NCBI GenBank assembly: GCA_011390165.1
Contig: JAABSV010000006.1
Coordinates: forward strand, 1 to 64,000
Length of the DNA: 64,000 bases
Source: Desulfobulbaceae bacterium
GTDB lineage: Bacteria; Desulfobacterota; Desulfobulbia; Desulfobulbales; Desulfocapsaceae
Reading direction: 5' to 3'
The position numbers and the translations under genes are program-made. Numbering within the stretch: position 1 is the first letter of the stretch; every line of letters begins with the position of its first letter. Shown in pieces: positions 8,262-18,861 of this stretch. A model generated the notes under the pieces. The model was not told the origin of the DNA. It saw only the letters and a list, made by a program, of their open reading frames with translations, and searched no databases.

Positions 8262-9221
8262 ATGGGGAAGAATGAGAGGGCAGCAACTCGTACCGGCAGC
8301 TGGCCGGGGGTGGCTGGCCCGGCTTGTCGGTATCGCTTCTTTGACCGGCACGGGGGGGTGAGCCGAGGGCCCTGGGCCAGCGGCAATGTCGGCCGGCGGC
8401 TGGGGGATGACGAGCAGGCGGTAACCGAGAACCGCCGGCGAGTGCGTGCGGAGATGGGGGTGTCGCATCTCCTCTCGGCGCACCAGGTGCATGGTACCGG
8501 CATTTTCTTTTGGGACGGCAGTGGTGACCCGGAGCGGGAGGTGGCCGATTGCGACGCCCTGCTTACCAATGTCGCCGGGGTGGGGCTGATGGTCCAGCAG
8601 GCCGACTGCCAGGCGGTCCTTCTCCATGACCCGGTCCGTCATGCCATCGCCGCCATCCACTGTGGCTGGCGGGGCAGTGTCCAGGGGATTCTTGGCCGGG
8701 TGGTGGCGGCGATGGCCGAACGTTACGGCAGCCGGCCGGCCGACCTGCAGGCGGCGATCAGCCCATCCCTTGGCCCCTGTTGCGCCGAGTTTGTCAACTA
8801 CCGCCAGGAGTTGCCGACGGAGTTTCTTTCCTTTCAGGTGGCCGACAACCATTTTGATTTCTGGCAGATCAGCCGCAGTCAGTTGCAGGCCGCCGGCCTG
8901 GCGGCGGAGCGGGTGGTTTGTGCGCAGATCTGTACCTGCTGTGATGACGACTACTTTTCCTATCGGCGCGCCGGGCGCGCCGGGCCCGCCGTGCGAGCCG
9001 GTCGGGCTGGTTCGGCTGGTCGGTCCGGCAAGGCAGGCCAAACAGGCCAAACAGGCCAGACAGGCAAGACAGGCCAGGCTGGGCAGGCTGGGTCGGCAGG
9101 GCAGGGGGACCTGGCAGAACGCAGGCAGACCGGGCGGCACTGTTCGGTGATCGCCCTTACCGCTCCCGGCTCCCCGCCGCTTTCCGGAACAGATGATGGG
9201 TCGGTCCGGCCCGGGGGGTGA
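8262..9221 (+). CDS. pgeF: PgeF/YfiH laccase-domain protein (purine nucleoside phosphorylase type) with a low-complexity insert
   Basis: This is the YfiH family, a multicopper-oxidase-like fold now known mainly as a zinc purine nucleoside phosphorylase or peptidoglycan-editing factor. The metal-site residues are present: HQVHG (His74, His77), ADCQ (Cys116) and IHCGWRG (His133). After YFSYRR (residue 236) the family normally goes directly to a TGRxxSxI ending. Here about 52 residues of Gly/Ala/Gln/Thr/Arg repeats (KAGQTGQTGQTGKTGQ) intervene before TGRHCSVIAL (290-299). The insert is in frame and may be tolerated because it lies near the C-terminus. ATG 8262 has an AAAGGA ribosome site; the upstream frame to 8205 is tandem repeat. 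The two-component genes follow 3 nt later. Confidence 0.88.
   Translation: MGKNERAATRTGSWPGVAGPACRYRFFDRHGGVSRGPWASGNVGRRLGDDEQAVTENRRRVRAEMGVSHLLSAHQVHGTGIFFWDGSGDPEREVADCDALLTNVAGVGLMVQQADCQAVLLHDPVRHAIAAIHCGWRGSVQGILGRVVAAMAERYGSRPADLQAAISPSLGPCCAEFVNYRQELPTEFLSFQVADNHFDFWQISRSQLQAAGLAAERVVCAQICTCCDDDYFSYRRAGRAGPAVRAGRAGSAGRSGKAGQTGQTGQTGKTGQAGQAGSAGQGDLAERRQTGRHCSVIALTAPGSPPLSGTDDGSVRPGG
8968..9125 (+). repeat. In-frame low-complexity insert within pgeF (9-bp units)
   Basis: The tract consists of GGCCAAACA, GGCCAGACA, GGCAAGACA and GGCTGGGCA-type 9-bp units preceded by CGGGC-rich sequence. It resembles the intergenic tracts at 296-425 and 8116-8240. Its length keeps the pgeF frame open. 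Confidence 0.75.
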
Positions 9222-9224
9222 GCA

Positions 9225-9899
9225 ATGCGTCTGCTGCTGGTGGAAGATGATGCGAAGATCGCCGCCTTTATCGAGAAGGGGCTGAAAGAGGCCGGCTTTG
9301 TGGTTGACCACTGTGCCGACGGCCGCAGTGGCTTGAACCGGGCACTTGGTTTTGCCTACGACGTGGCGGTGATCGATCTGATGCTGCCGGAACTTGACGG
9401 CCTGCGGCTGATCGAGGCGATGCGGGCGGCCTCGGTCAACACCCCGGTTCTGATCCTCAGTGCCCGCCAGTCGGTTGACGACCGGATTCAGGGGCTGCAG
9501 CGGGGTGGTGACGACTACATGGTCAAGCCCTTCTCGTTCAGCGAACTGCTCGCCCGGGTCCAGGCCTTGATCCGCCGGGACAAGAAGCACAGCCAGCCGA
9601 TGCTGCTTGCCTTTGCCGATCTGGAGATGGATCTGCTCAAGCACGAGGTGTACCGGGCGGGGCAAAAGATCGAACTGCCGGCCAAGGAGTACGCCCTTCT
9701 CGAGTACATGCTCCGCCACCCCGGCATCGTCCTCTCCAAAACCGCCATCCTCGAACGGGTCTACGACTACGCCTTCGACCCCCAGACCAACGTGGTCGAT
9801 GTGCTGGTGTGCCGCCTGCGCAACAAGATCGACAGGGAACACCAGAAGAAACTGATCCATACCGTCCGGGGCGTGGGCTATGTCCTCCGGGAGCGCTGA
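9225..9899 (+). CDS. OmpR/PhoB-family response regulator
   Basis: A 224-residue two-domain regulator. The receiver has the acidic pocket ED at 8-9, phospho-acceptor Asp51 (VIDLMLPELDG), Ser80 and Lys102 (YMVKPF). The C-terminal winged helix ends with the typical HTVRGVGYVLRER. The overall sequence is closest in style to CusR/CopR-type metal or envelope-stress regulators, but the signal cannot be read from sequence. It follows pgeF by 3 nt and overlaps the histidine kinase gene by 20 nt, so the three genes are probably one operon. Confidence 0.92.
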   Translation: MRLLLVEDDAKIAAFIEKGLKEAGFVVDHCADGRSGLNRALGFAYDVAVIDLMLPELDGLRLIEAMRAASVNTPVLILSARQSVDDRIQGLQRGGDDYMVKPFSFSELLARVQALIRRDKKHSQPMLLAFADLEMDLLKHEVYRAGQKIELPAKEYALLEYMLRHPGIVLSKTAILERVYDYAFDPQTNVVDVLVCRLRNKIDREHQKKLIHTVRGVGYVLRER

Positions 9900-11301
9900 G
9901 CCCGCCCCGGCCAGGCTGTTCAGGAGGCTGTGGCCGGCGTCGGGCCACTGGCGGCTGGCCCTGCCGCTCTTTGCCTTGCTCTGGGGTGGCACCCTCTCTC
10001 TTTTTGTGCTCTGGCTGTTCACCGTCCGCGGCCATCTCCGTGCAGTCGAGCTGGCGGCAACTGAAAACCTCCTGCACTTCACCCTGCACAGCCACAGTTC
10101 GCCCCTTGCCGGCCCGATCCGGCGGCCGGGTGATCTTCCGCCCGGGCTGGTCTTCGTCCGCCTGCAGCAGGGGGGTGAGCAGCTGCTGCTGGTGGCCGCC
10201 GGCCGGGAAGGGGGGGAGTATCTCGCCCTGCCGCCGGAGTTGAGCGGCGTCTGGTTGCCCTTTGGTGAGGGGAAGGAGCGGCAGCGGCTCACCATCATCA
10301 GCCGGCAGCGGGAGAGCGGTCTCACTCTCCAGGCCGGCAAGGAGGCCGGGGAGAGCTACCGCCTCTACCGCGGTATGGTCAACTGGGCCCTGCTGGTGAC
10401 GGTCGGCAGCGCCATCCCCCTCTGGTTTCTGGTTCTTTTCATCCTTCGGCGAAGCCTTGCCCCCCTGCTGACCACCCGGGAAAGGGTCCGCCAGCTGGCC
10501 GCAGCCGGCGATGGGGTGCTGTTGCCGGAAGAGGGGGTGGCGCCGGAGCTGGCCGGGCTGGCCGTGGAGATCAACAAGCTGCTCAGCCGCAACCGGCGGC
10601 TGGTGGAAGGGATGCAGCAGAGCCTGGACAGCGTGGCCCACGATCTGCGCACGCCGATGACCCGCCTCCGCTCAGTGGCCGAATACGGTCTGCAGGCCGA
10701 AGCTGATCCGGAGAGGTTGCGCGAGGCCCTGGCCGATTGCCTTGAGGAGTCGGAACGGGTCCTGGCGATGCTGCGGATCATGATGAGTGTCGCCGAGGCG
10801 GAGGCGGGGACGATGCGTCTGGAGCTGATGCCGGCAGATCTTGCCGACGGCCTCAAGGAGGTCCTCAGTCTCTATGAGTATGTTGCGGAAGAGTCTGGAA
10901 TTACAGTATCTCTTGCTGCAGAAGAGGGAGTTCCGGTACTCGTTGACCGGATGCGCATCGGCCAGGTCTGGGCCAACCTGCTTGACAACGCCCTCAAATA
11001 CGGTCGATCCGGGGGGTGGGTACGGATCTCCCTGCATGCCGAGGAGGGCTGGGCGGTGGTTCTCTTTGCCGACAACGGCATCGGTATCTCGGCCACCGAG
11101 CAGCCGCGGATCTGGGAACGACTCTACCGTGGCGACCGCAGCCGTTCCAAACCAGGCCTTGGCCTCGGTCTCAGCTATGTCCGGGCGGTGGTGGCGGCCC
11201 ATGGCGGCAGCGTGGCGGTGGCCAGCGAACTGCACCAGGGCAGCCATTTCACCGTCAGGATTCCCATATACCGGGGAGAGCTGAGCTTGATCAACGGTTG
11301 A
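9880..11301 (+). CDS. Membrane sensor histidine kinase, partner of the preceding regulator
   Basis: A 473-residue inner-membrane kinase. A first transmembrane helix (about 25-48) is followed by a short periplasmic domain of about 115 residues, then a second helix (NWALLVTVGSAIPLWFLVLF). A HAMP segment follows, then a HisKA domain with His254 in SVAHDLRTPM, and a HATPase domain with N-box LLDNALKYG, DNGIGIS and GLGLGLSYV. The architecture matches CusS-like kinases paired with OmpR-type regulators. The start overlaps the end of the regulator gene, indicating translational coupling. Its last codons run into a 13-bp repeat. Confidence 0.9.
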   Translation: MSSGSAEPAPARLFRRLWPASGHWRLALPLFALLWGGTLSLFVLWLFTVRGHLRAVELAATENLLHFTLHSHSSPLAGPIRRPGDLPPGLVFVRLQQGGEQLLLVAAGREGGEYLALPPELSGVWLPFGEGKERQRLTIISRQRESGLTLQAGKEAGESYRLYRGMVNWALLVTVGSAIPLWFLVLFILRRSLAPLLTTRERVRQLAAAGDGVLLPEEGVAPELAGLAVEINKLLSRNRRLVEGMQQSLDSVAHDLRTPMTRLRSVAEYGLQAEADPERLREALADCLEESERVLAMLRIMMSVAEAEAGTMRLELMPADLADGLKEVLSLYEYVAEESGITVSLAAEEGVPVLVDRMRIGQVWANLLDNALKYGRSGGWVRISLHAEEGWAVVLFADNGIGISATEQPRIWERLYRGDRSRSKPGLGLGLSYVRAVVAAHGGSVAVASELHQGSHFTVRIPIYRGELSLING

Positions 11302-11328
11302 TCGCGACGGTTGATTGAGAGGGTTGAT
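11296..11328. repeat. GGTTGAT direct repeats with 13-bp period
   Basis: GGTTGAT occurs at 11296, 11309 and 11322, exactly 13 bp apart, across the stop codon of the kinase gene. The period equals that of the repeats at 8189 and 23845. Confidence 0.6.
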
Positions 11329-11390
11329 TAAGACGTTTGTGCGTGGCGGTTGCTTGAGACAGGGGAAGGCAACACCTGTTTGCTTTGCTT

Positions 11391-11416
11391 GGTCGGGGGG
11401 GAGTTCCCCCCCGACC
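11391..11416. terminator. Strong 11-bp hairpin between convergent genes
   Basis: GGTCGGGGGGG and CCCCCCCGACC form a perfect 11-bp stem with an AGTT loop between the kinase gene and katG. No U-run follows on either strand, so it is at best a non-canonical bidirectional transcription barrier. Confidence 0.45.
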
Positions 11417-11445
11417 GATGTGCTTTCAGCTGTTCGCCGCCGAAA

Positions 11446-14140
<2,695 letters not shown>

Positions 14141-14166
14141 AAGAGACCTGTTCTTTATGGAGAACG

Positions 14167-14195
14167 ACTATTTGTTGCCTGCTGGCCCTTGTCAA
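14167..14195 (-). promoter_or_regulatory. Promoter of perR-katG
   Basis: Minus-strand TTGACA (14190-14195) is 17 nt from AATAGT (14167-14172), about 27 nt before the perR start. No clear PerR box (TTATAATnATTATAA) is visible here. Confidence 0.55.
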
Positions 14196-14280
14196 GCCGA
14201 CACGCTACTTTTCAGGACATTTTCTGCCGGCCTCGCCGCCGGACGACCGCCGTCGCTGTGGCAGGGTCGCAAGCCGGCTG

Positions 14281-14340
14281 CCAGAAAATCGGAGAGGCGG
14301 GCGCCGGTTGCCAGACCATCGGAGAGGTGGGCGCCGGTTG
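14281..14340. repeat. 30-bp tandem duplication
   Basis: Two adjacent 30-bp copies (14281-14310 and 14311-14340) differ at 3 positions; each contains GGAGAGG and GGGCGCCGGTTG. They lie in the 468-nt gene-free spacer 14141-14608. Confidence 0.8.
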
Positions 14341-14514
14341 CCGACATCCCTGTCGGTAATGATCTCGGACTGGTTGTGCGGCCCGCCATGTTGTGTGTTC
14401 GATCGCCGCAGGGAGAACCGGCGCTGCCTGCCACCGTATCGGGTATCGCCAGGTTTTGTTGCCACCTCAAGTCATGTGGGGGCCGAACATATCTGCCCGC
14501 GTGCCAGAATGCCT

Positions 14515-14538
14515 CAGTGCCCCAGTGCCCCAGTGCCT
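14515..14538. repeat. CAGTGCCC x3 microsatellite
   Basis: Three head-to-tail copies of CAGTGCCC (the last ending in T). Apart from the perR promoter, this array and the 30-bp duplication, I see nothing recognisable in 14141-14608. Confidence 0.75.
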
Positions 14539-14608
14539 CAATACCGATATGCCATGTCGGGCGAGGTTGGGGAGTGGCCTGCCTGCAGGCGATTGCCCGG
14601 CGGGGAGT

Positions 14609-15349
14609 TCAGCTGATCACGCAGGAGAAGTCGCAGATCAGCGGGGCGTGGTCGGAGAGGCGGACATCGGGAATATAGAAGTTGTCGATACGGATACCGC
14701 TGCTGTGGAGGATGAAGTCGAGCTGCCGCTGCGGGGCGTGGCTGGGGTGGGAGGGGGTGTTTCTGGGGTTGGCGTTGCGCAGGCCGGTGGCGGCGAGGAA
14801 GAGGTTCAGCTCCCGGCTGCCCCAGAAGGTGTTGAAGTCGCCGGCGATGATCACCTCCTTGGCGGTGCTGTCCAGGAGGCTGTGCAACTGCTCCAGCTGG
14901 TTCTGGCGATGGCGGTACTTGAGGGAGAGGTGGACGACAAAGATTGCCACCGCCTGGAGATCGGTCTGGATCACCAGCCGTTTCACCCCCTCGGCGAAGT
15001 AGTGGAACTGGTGGTCGACGATTCCCGCCCGGGCCAGCAGGGCGTTGGCCTGTTTATTGAGCACCGGCAACCTCTGGGCCAGCGAGCCGTTGGCATATTT
15101 GCTCTCCACCACGCAGCTGAAGCCGAGGGCCTCGGCGATGGTCTGGGCCTGGCAGCAGTAGCCGCAGCGGTAGGAACCGGAGTCGACCTCGACCAGGGCG
15201 ACGATATCCGGGTTCTGAGCGGCGATGAAGGCGGTTATCCGCCCCAGGTTCACCTCGGTCCGTTTGAAGAAACCGGCAAAGGGGAGGGGGAGGTGGTAGC
15301 CCCGCTTGTGGCCGGTGGCGTAGCGTATGTTGTAAAGAAGGAATCGCAT
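14609..15349 (-). CDS. Endonuclease/exonuclease/phosphatase (EEP) family hydrolase
   Basis: A 246-residue EEP-fold protein with the family motifs in order: LLYNIRYA near the start, IVALVEVDSGSY (metal-binding Glu), HLSLKYRHRQNQLEQL, IIAGDFNTFWGSREL (catalytic Asp/Asn), QRQLDFIL and LSDHAPLICDF (catalytic Asp-His). Such proteins act on nucleic acids or on phospholipids such as sphingomyelin. The lack of a signal peptide suggests a cytoplasmic enzyme, but the substrate cannot be predicted. It starts 190 nt from hemC and is divergently oriented. Confidence 0.85.
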   Translation of the reverse strand: MRFLLYNIRYATGHKRGYHLPLPFAGFFKRTEVNLGRITAFIAAQNPDIVALVEVDSGSYRCGYCCQAQTIAEALGFSCVVESKYANGSLAQRLPVLNKQANALLARAGIVDHQFHYFAEGVKRLVIQTDLQAVAIFVVHLSLKYRHRQNQLEQLHSLLDSTAKEVIIAGDFNTFWGSRELNLFLAATGLRNANPRNTPSHPSHAPQRQLDFILHSSGIRIDNFYIPDVRLSDHAPLICDFSCVIS

Positions 15350-15538
15350 GGCTGCTATTGTACTGATTATCACCACCCCGGGCAATGGAGGCCCGGCCGA
15401 TATCCGAGAAACTTGCACTTTGCCGCCTGTTTCTTTACAGTGGCGGCAAGAGGGGTGGACCGGCCGGTCCACCCCACAATGGTGGCCGGGCCGCCGGTGC
15501 CCGGCGACATTTTCCGGCAACCGGTAGAAGAGGGTGCG

Positions 15539-16468
15539 ATGATTACCATCGGAACCAGAAAGAGCCTGCTGGCGATGTGGCAGACCGAGACCGTTGCCGC
15601 CTTGCTTGACGCCGCCGGGATGGCTACCCGGATTGACGCCATGGAGACCATCGGCGACAGAATTCTCGATACCTCCATCGCCAAAATCGGCAGCAAGGGG
15701 GTCTTCACCGCCGAGTTGGAGGAGCAGTTGGCGGTCGGCGCCACCGATATCGCCGTCCACAGCGCCAAGGACATGCAGTCGCAGTTGCCGCTCGGTTTTG
15801 CCCTGATCGCCTTCACCGAGCGGGAGAAGGCGGCGGATGTGCTGGTCAGCGACGACCCCGGGATAGACATTGACGACCCCACCCGTCCTCTGGTGGTCGG
15901 AACCTCGTCGGTGCGCCGCCGGGCCCTCCTTCGCCACCACTATCCCCATGTGCAGATCGTCGAGATGCGCGGCAACCTGCAGACCAGAATCCGCAAGATG
16001 CGGGATGGTGCCTGTGACGCCCTGCTCCTCGCCTATGCCGGGGTGAAACGGATGGGTTATGATGGCCTGGTGGTCAGAGAGTTCGACCTGGAGCAGTTTG
16101 TGCCACCAGTGGGGCAGGGGTGCATCGCCATCGAGGCCGCTGACACGCTGGGAGAAGAGAAGCGGCAGCGCATCCGGGCCTGCCTGAACGACCCCGACAG
16201 CGAAAGTTGTCTGCTGGCCGAACGGGCCTTCCTGAAAAAACTGGAGGGGGGCTGTTCGATCCCCGCCTTTGGCCACTGTGTCCTGGCCGGTGGTCAGCTC
16301 ACCCTCACTGCCGGCCTGGCCAGCCTCGACGGCAGCCGGATCCTCCACCACAGCGACAGCGGCTCCCGGCAGGAGGCATTGGCGCTGGGGGAGCGGGTCG
16401 GCGAGGCTATCCTTGCCCGGGGCGGGCGACAGATGCTCGCCGAGATCCGCCGCCAGCAGGCCGGTTGA
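15539..16468 (+). CDS. hemC: Hydroxymethylbilane synthase (porphobilinogen deaminase)
   Basis: HemC polymerises four porphobilinogen molecules into hydroxymethylbilane in tetrapyrrole synthesis. The 309-residue protein has the catalytic Asp78 (HSAKD), the polyproline-binding arginines in GTSSVRRRALL and the dipyrromethane-attachment Cys239 in LEGGCSIP. Length is standard. ATG 15539 has a GAAGAGGG ribosome site; the open frame extends far upstream only because that region lacks stops. No other haem genes are adjacent. Confidence 0.96.
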   Translation: MITIGTRKSLLAMWQTETVAALLDAAGMATRIDAMETIGDRILDTSIAKIGSKGVFTAELEEQLAVGATDIAVHSAKDMQSQLPLGFALIAFTEREKAADVLVSDDPGIDIDDPTRPLVVGTSSVRRRALLRHHYPHVQIVEMRGNLQTRIRKMRDGACDALLLAYAGVKRMGYDGLVVREFDLEQFVPPVGQGCIAIEAADTLGEEKRQRIRACLNDPDSESCLLAERAFLKKLEGGCSIPAFGHCVLAGGQLTLTAGLASLDGSRILHHSDSGSRQEALALGERVGEAILARGGRQMLAEIRRQQAG

Positions 16469-16495
16469 GGCGGCCGGTCCCTCGGTTGCCTTTCC

Positions 16496-16676
16496 TGAAA
16501 AGAAAAGGAAAGAGGAAAAAAGCAAGAGGGGAGAGAATAGAAAAAAGAGGGAAAGAAGAGTGCGATGGGCATGATGAGGGTGGCTGGTACGAGAGCATAA
16601 CAAGGGTATGGCGAAGGTATACAACGAGAATTTCGACGGCATGACGACGGCATGACAACAACATGATGACGGCATA
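16496..16676. repeat. Purine-rich tract and GACGGCATGA repeats
   Basis: The 240-nt spacer between hemC and the oxidoreductase gene contains a 60-nt stretch that is almost all A and G (16496-16560). It is followed by repeated GACGGCATGA-like units at about 16636-16676. Base composition differs clearly from the flanking genes. I see no gene in it. Confidence 0.6.
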
Positions 16677-16708
16677 AAGAGGGCTGAAGAGGGTCCGGGA
16701 GCGGAGAG

Positions 16709-17707
16709 ATGGGAAGACAGATCAGGGTGGGGATTATCGGCACCGGCAAACATGGCAGCCGCTACGCCCGCCATCTGAGCGAGGAACTGGCCGGCAGCTT
16801 CCGCCTGACCGCGATCAGCCGGCGCAACGAGGAGGAAGGGCGGCGGCAGGCGGCAGCCTGGCAGTCGACCCTCTACCCCGACTGGCGGGACCTGGTGGCC
16901 TCAGCGGCGGTGGAGGTGGTGATCAGCGCCACCACCCCCGATCTCAACCCGGCCATCGCCCGCCTCTGTGCCGAATGGGGCAAACCGCTCCTTCTGGAAA
17001 AACCCCTCACCACCGATTACCCGGAAGCGGAGCAGCTGGTGGCCCTCTTTGCCGCCCGCCAAGTACCGCTGACCATCGCCCAGACCCTGCGCTACAACAG
17101 TGTCCTTCTGGCCTTGAAGGAGCGCCTGCCGGCCATGGGCCGGCTGCTGGCCATCTCCGCCTGCCACCGGCTGGAACCGGCCACTCACCCCTGGCTGGAG
17201 GATCCGGCGGTGGCCGGCGGCGGGGTGATCTACCACACCGCCGTCCATCTCTTCGATGCCCTGCGCTTTATCTGCGGCGAGGAGATAGTCCGCCTCCGTG
17301 CCTCGGCGACCAGGCTGCACAGCCGGCAGCTGGAAGACCTGCTGACTGCCGAGATCGTTCTGGCCGGTGGTGCCCGGGGGGTGATCGATGCCGGCAAGCT
17401 GGCGCCGGCCCGCTCCGGCCGTTTCGAGCTGGTCTGTGCCGGCGGCCTGCTGCAGGGGGACCAGATCCACGGCTGGCTGCAGCAGATCGACGGCAGCCGC
17501 TGCCGGACGCTGCCGGTGGCTGCGCCGGCCCCAACCATCCCCCTCCTGCTGCGCGACTGGCACCGCTTCCTCTGCGGCGATGGGGCGAACCCGATCCCCG
17601 GCGAGGAGGGGCTGGCGGCGGTCCGCCTCTGCCATGCCTGTTACCTCTCCGACGCCACCGGCGGCTGGGTCGAGGTCGGCCTCCAAGAGAGAAAAGACGA
17701 ACAATGA
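16709..17707 (+). CDS. Gfo/Idh/MocA-family NAD(P)-dependent oxidoreductase
   Basis: A 332-residue protein with an N-terminal Rossmann fold (RVGIIGTGKHGSRYARHL), the EKPLTTD motif typical of the family (residues 97-103), and a C-terminal alpha/beta domain with GGGVIYHTAVHLFDAL carrying the usual active-site His region. Members oxidise or reduce sugars, inositols or biliverdin-like compounds; the substrate is not predictable. It lies about 160 nt upstream of the ACT-domain gene on the same strand, and the intervening region shows no promoter I can defend. Confidence 0.82.
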   Translation: MGRQIRVGIIGTGKHGSRYARHLSEELAGSFRLTAISRRNEEEGRRQAAAWQSTLYPDWRDLVASAAVEVVISATTPDLNPAIARLCAEWGKPLLLEKPLTTDYPEAEQLVALFAARQVPLTIAQTLRYNSVLLALKERLPAMGRLLAISACHRLEPATHPWLEDPAVAGGGVIYHTAVHLFDALRFICGEEIVRLRASATRLHSRQLEDLLTAEIVLAGGARGVIDAGKLAPARSGRFELVCAGGLLQGDQIHGWLQQIDGSRCRTLPVAAPAPTIPLLLRDWHRFLCGDGANPIPGEEGLAAVRLCHACYLSDATGGWVEVGLQERKDEQ

Positions 17708-17870
17708 ACTGGTCTTGGCGGTCGGGCTCTGCTATACTGGCCCCCCGACTTGAGCAGCGATGCCCGCCAACCAGCCCGCCTGTACCGGCCCGTTTTTTTG
17801 CAGCCCGCTGCCGCCCCTTCAACCGGCCCGCGCCACCCGGACCGTCGTCCGCAGACAAGGAGTTCCGCAC

Positions 17871-18410
17871 ATGGCAAACAAATATCTGTTGACCGCTTTC
17901 AGCAAGGACCGTCCCGGCATCGTTGCCGATCTGGCCCAGGTGATCTACGAAAATGGCTGCAGCCTGGAGGACTCGGCCATGGCCAACCTGGCCGGCGAAT
18001 TTGCGATGATGTTTCTCTTCAGCCCTCTCTCGGCCGGCGACGACGGCGAGTTGGAGACACTTCTCTCCGCCGAGTGCCGCCGCCTGGAGCGGGAAAAGGG
18101 GATCACCGCCTTTATCCGGCCGGTGGATCCGGCCGACCCCGCCCCGCCTGCCGGCAGCCAGTGCCGGGCGGTTCACGTCGAGGGGCTGGATCAGGCCGGG
18201 ATTGTCTACCTGGTGAGCCGCTTTCTCGCCGACAACCAGATCAATATCCGCACCCTCAACTCAAAGATAAGCCAGTCGCCTGAGAGTGGCGCCACCCTCT
18301 ACCGGATGAGCTTGACCGCCGATATTCCCGCCGGCACCACCCTGGAAAAGGTGACCGAGGGGCTGAACCGGATCGGTGAACAGCTCCACGTGGACATCAC
18401 CATCGACTGA
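17871..18410 (+). CDS. Double-ACT-domain protein, GcvR-like
   Basis: A 179-residue protein made of two ACT domains: residues 1-85 (LLTAFSKDRPGIVADLAQVI) and 96-179 (VEGLDQAGIVYLVSRFLAD). This is the architecture of GcvR and related glycine-cleavage regulatory proteins that bind amino acids. ATG 17871 follows AAGGAG at a good distance. No gcv genes are in the window, so the regulated process is unknown. Confidence 0.82.
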   Translation: MANKYLLTAFSKDRPGIVADLAQVIYENGCSLEDSAMANLAGEFAMMFLFSPLSAGDDGELETLLSAECRRLEREKGITAFIRPVDPADPAPPAGSQCRAVHVEGLDQAGIVYLVSRFLADNQINIRTLNSKISQSPESGATLYRMSLTADIPAGTTLEKVTEGLNRIGEQLHVDITID

Positions 18411-18558
18411 CAGGCCCTTGCCGCAGCCCGTGCTTGTTCCACTGTTGCCCCCACCGCTGTCGCCATGTCTCTGTGCGGCACTTTCTCCGGCCGGCGTGAG
18501 CAAGAAATGGCTGGACATGTGCCGTCAACTGTGCTAATTGACTCTACGCACGACAAGT

Positions 18559-18635
18559 CGGGGAGTGGCTCAGTCTGGTAGAGCACAGCGTTCGGGACGC
18601 TGGGGTCGGAGGTTCAAATCCTCTCTTCCCGACCA
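18559..18635 (+). tRNA. tRNA-Pro (anticodon CGG)
   Basis: A complete 77-nt cloverleaf. The acceptor stem CGGGGAG/CTTCCCG has one G-U pair. The anticodon stem CAGCG/CGCTG carries loop TTCGGGA with anticodon CGG. The T arm contains GGTTCAAATCC, and an encoded CCA end is present. A terminator follows 10 nt later. Confidence 0.97.
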
Positions 18636-18645
18636 AAGAATTACC

Positions 18646-18684
18646 AAGGGTTGCTGGCAGTACCTGCCAGCAACCCTTTTTTTA
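18646..18684 (+). terminator. Rho-independent terminator after tRNA-Pro
   Basis: GGGTTGCTGGCAG (18648-18660) pairs perfectly with CTGCCAGCAACCC (18664-18676) across a TAC loop and is followed by seven T residues. Confidence 0.95.
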
Positions 18685-18774
18685 TACTGCCGTATTATGA
18701 CACTGCCTCGGCGCTTGGCATTACCGGTCGGACGATTGAACACTGAAAAAAAACGCTTTGTCGAAGAGTGACGC

Positions 18775-18803
18775 TTGACTCCTTTTTAGAACACCCTTAA
18801 TTC
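18775..18803 (+). promoter_or_regulatory. Candidate promoter of the lipoprotein/Gly-Ser cluster
   Basis: TTGACT (18775-18780) and TAATTC (18798-18803) are separated by 17 nt, about 60 nt before the lipoprotein start. Confidence 0.5.
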
Positions 18804-18861
18804 TCTCGTTTAACCCGGGGGGGGAATTCGACACAATGCAAAGCAAATATTGGAGGCAGCA

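Noticed and set aside
8196-10340. Long minus-strand open frame with CLACLACLA repeats
   Set aside because: It is antisense to pgeF and the two-component genes, which have clear family motifs; the open frame is a by-product of high GC and repeats.
11391-11416. Classical rho-independent terminator
   Set aside because: The hairpin is perfect, but neither strand has a U-run after it; kept only as a low-confidence barrier.
14281-14340. CRISPR array
   Set aside because: Only two adjacent 30-bp copies without spacers and no cas genes; it is a simple tandem duplication. The REP array at 62239-62364 is likewise palindromic repeats with constant linkers, not CRISPR.
18559-18635. tRNA-Pro as the integration site of a genomic island
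   Set aside because: The Gly/Ser cluster starts just after it, but I found no integrase and no second copy of the tRNA 3' end downstream.
18691-18771. Short plus-strand ORF after the tRNA terminator
   Set aside because: About 24 codons, no ribosome site, and it overlaps the spacer leading to the cluster promoter; nothing supports expression.
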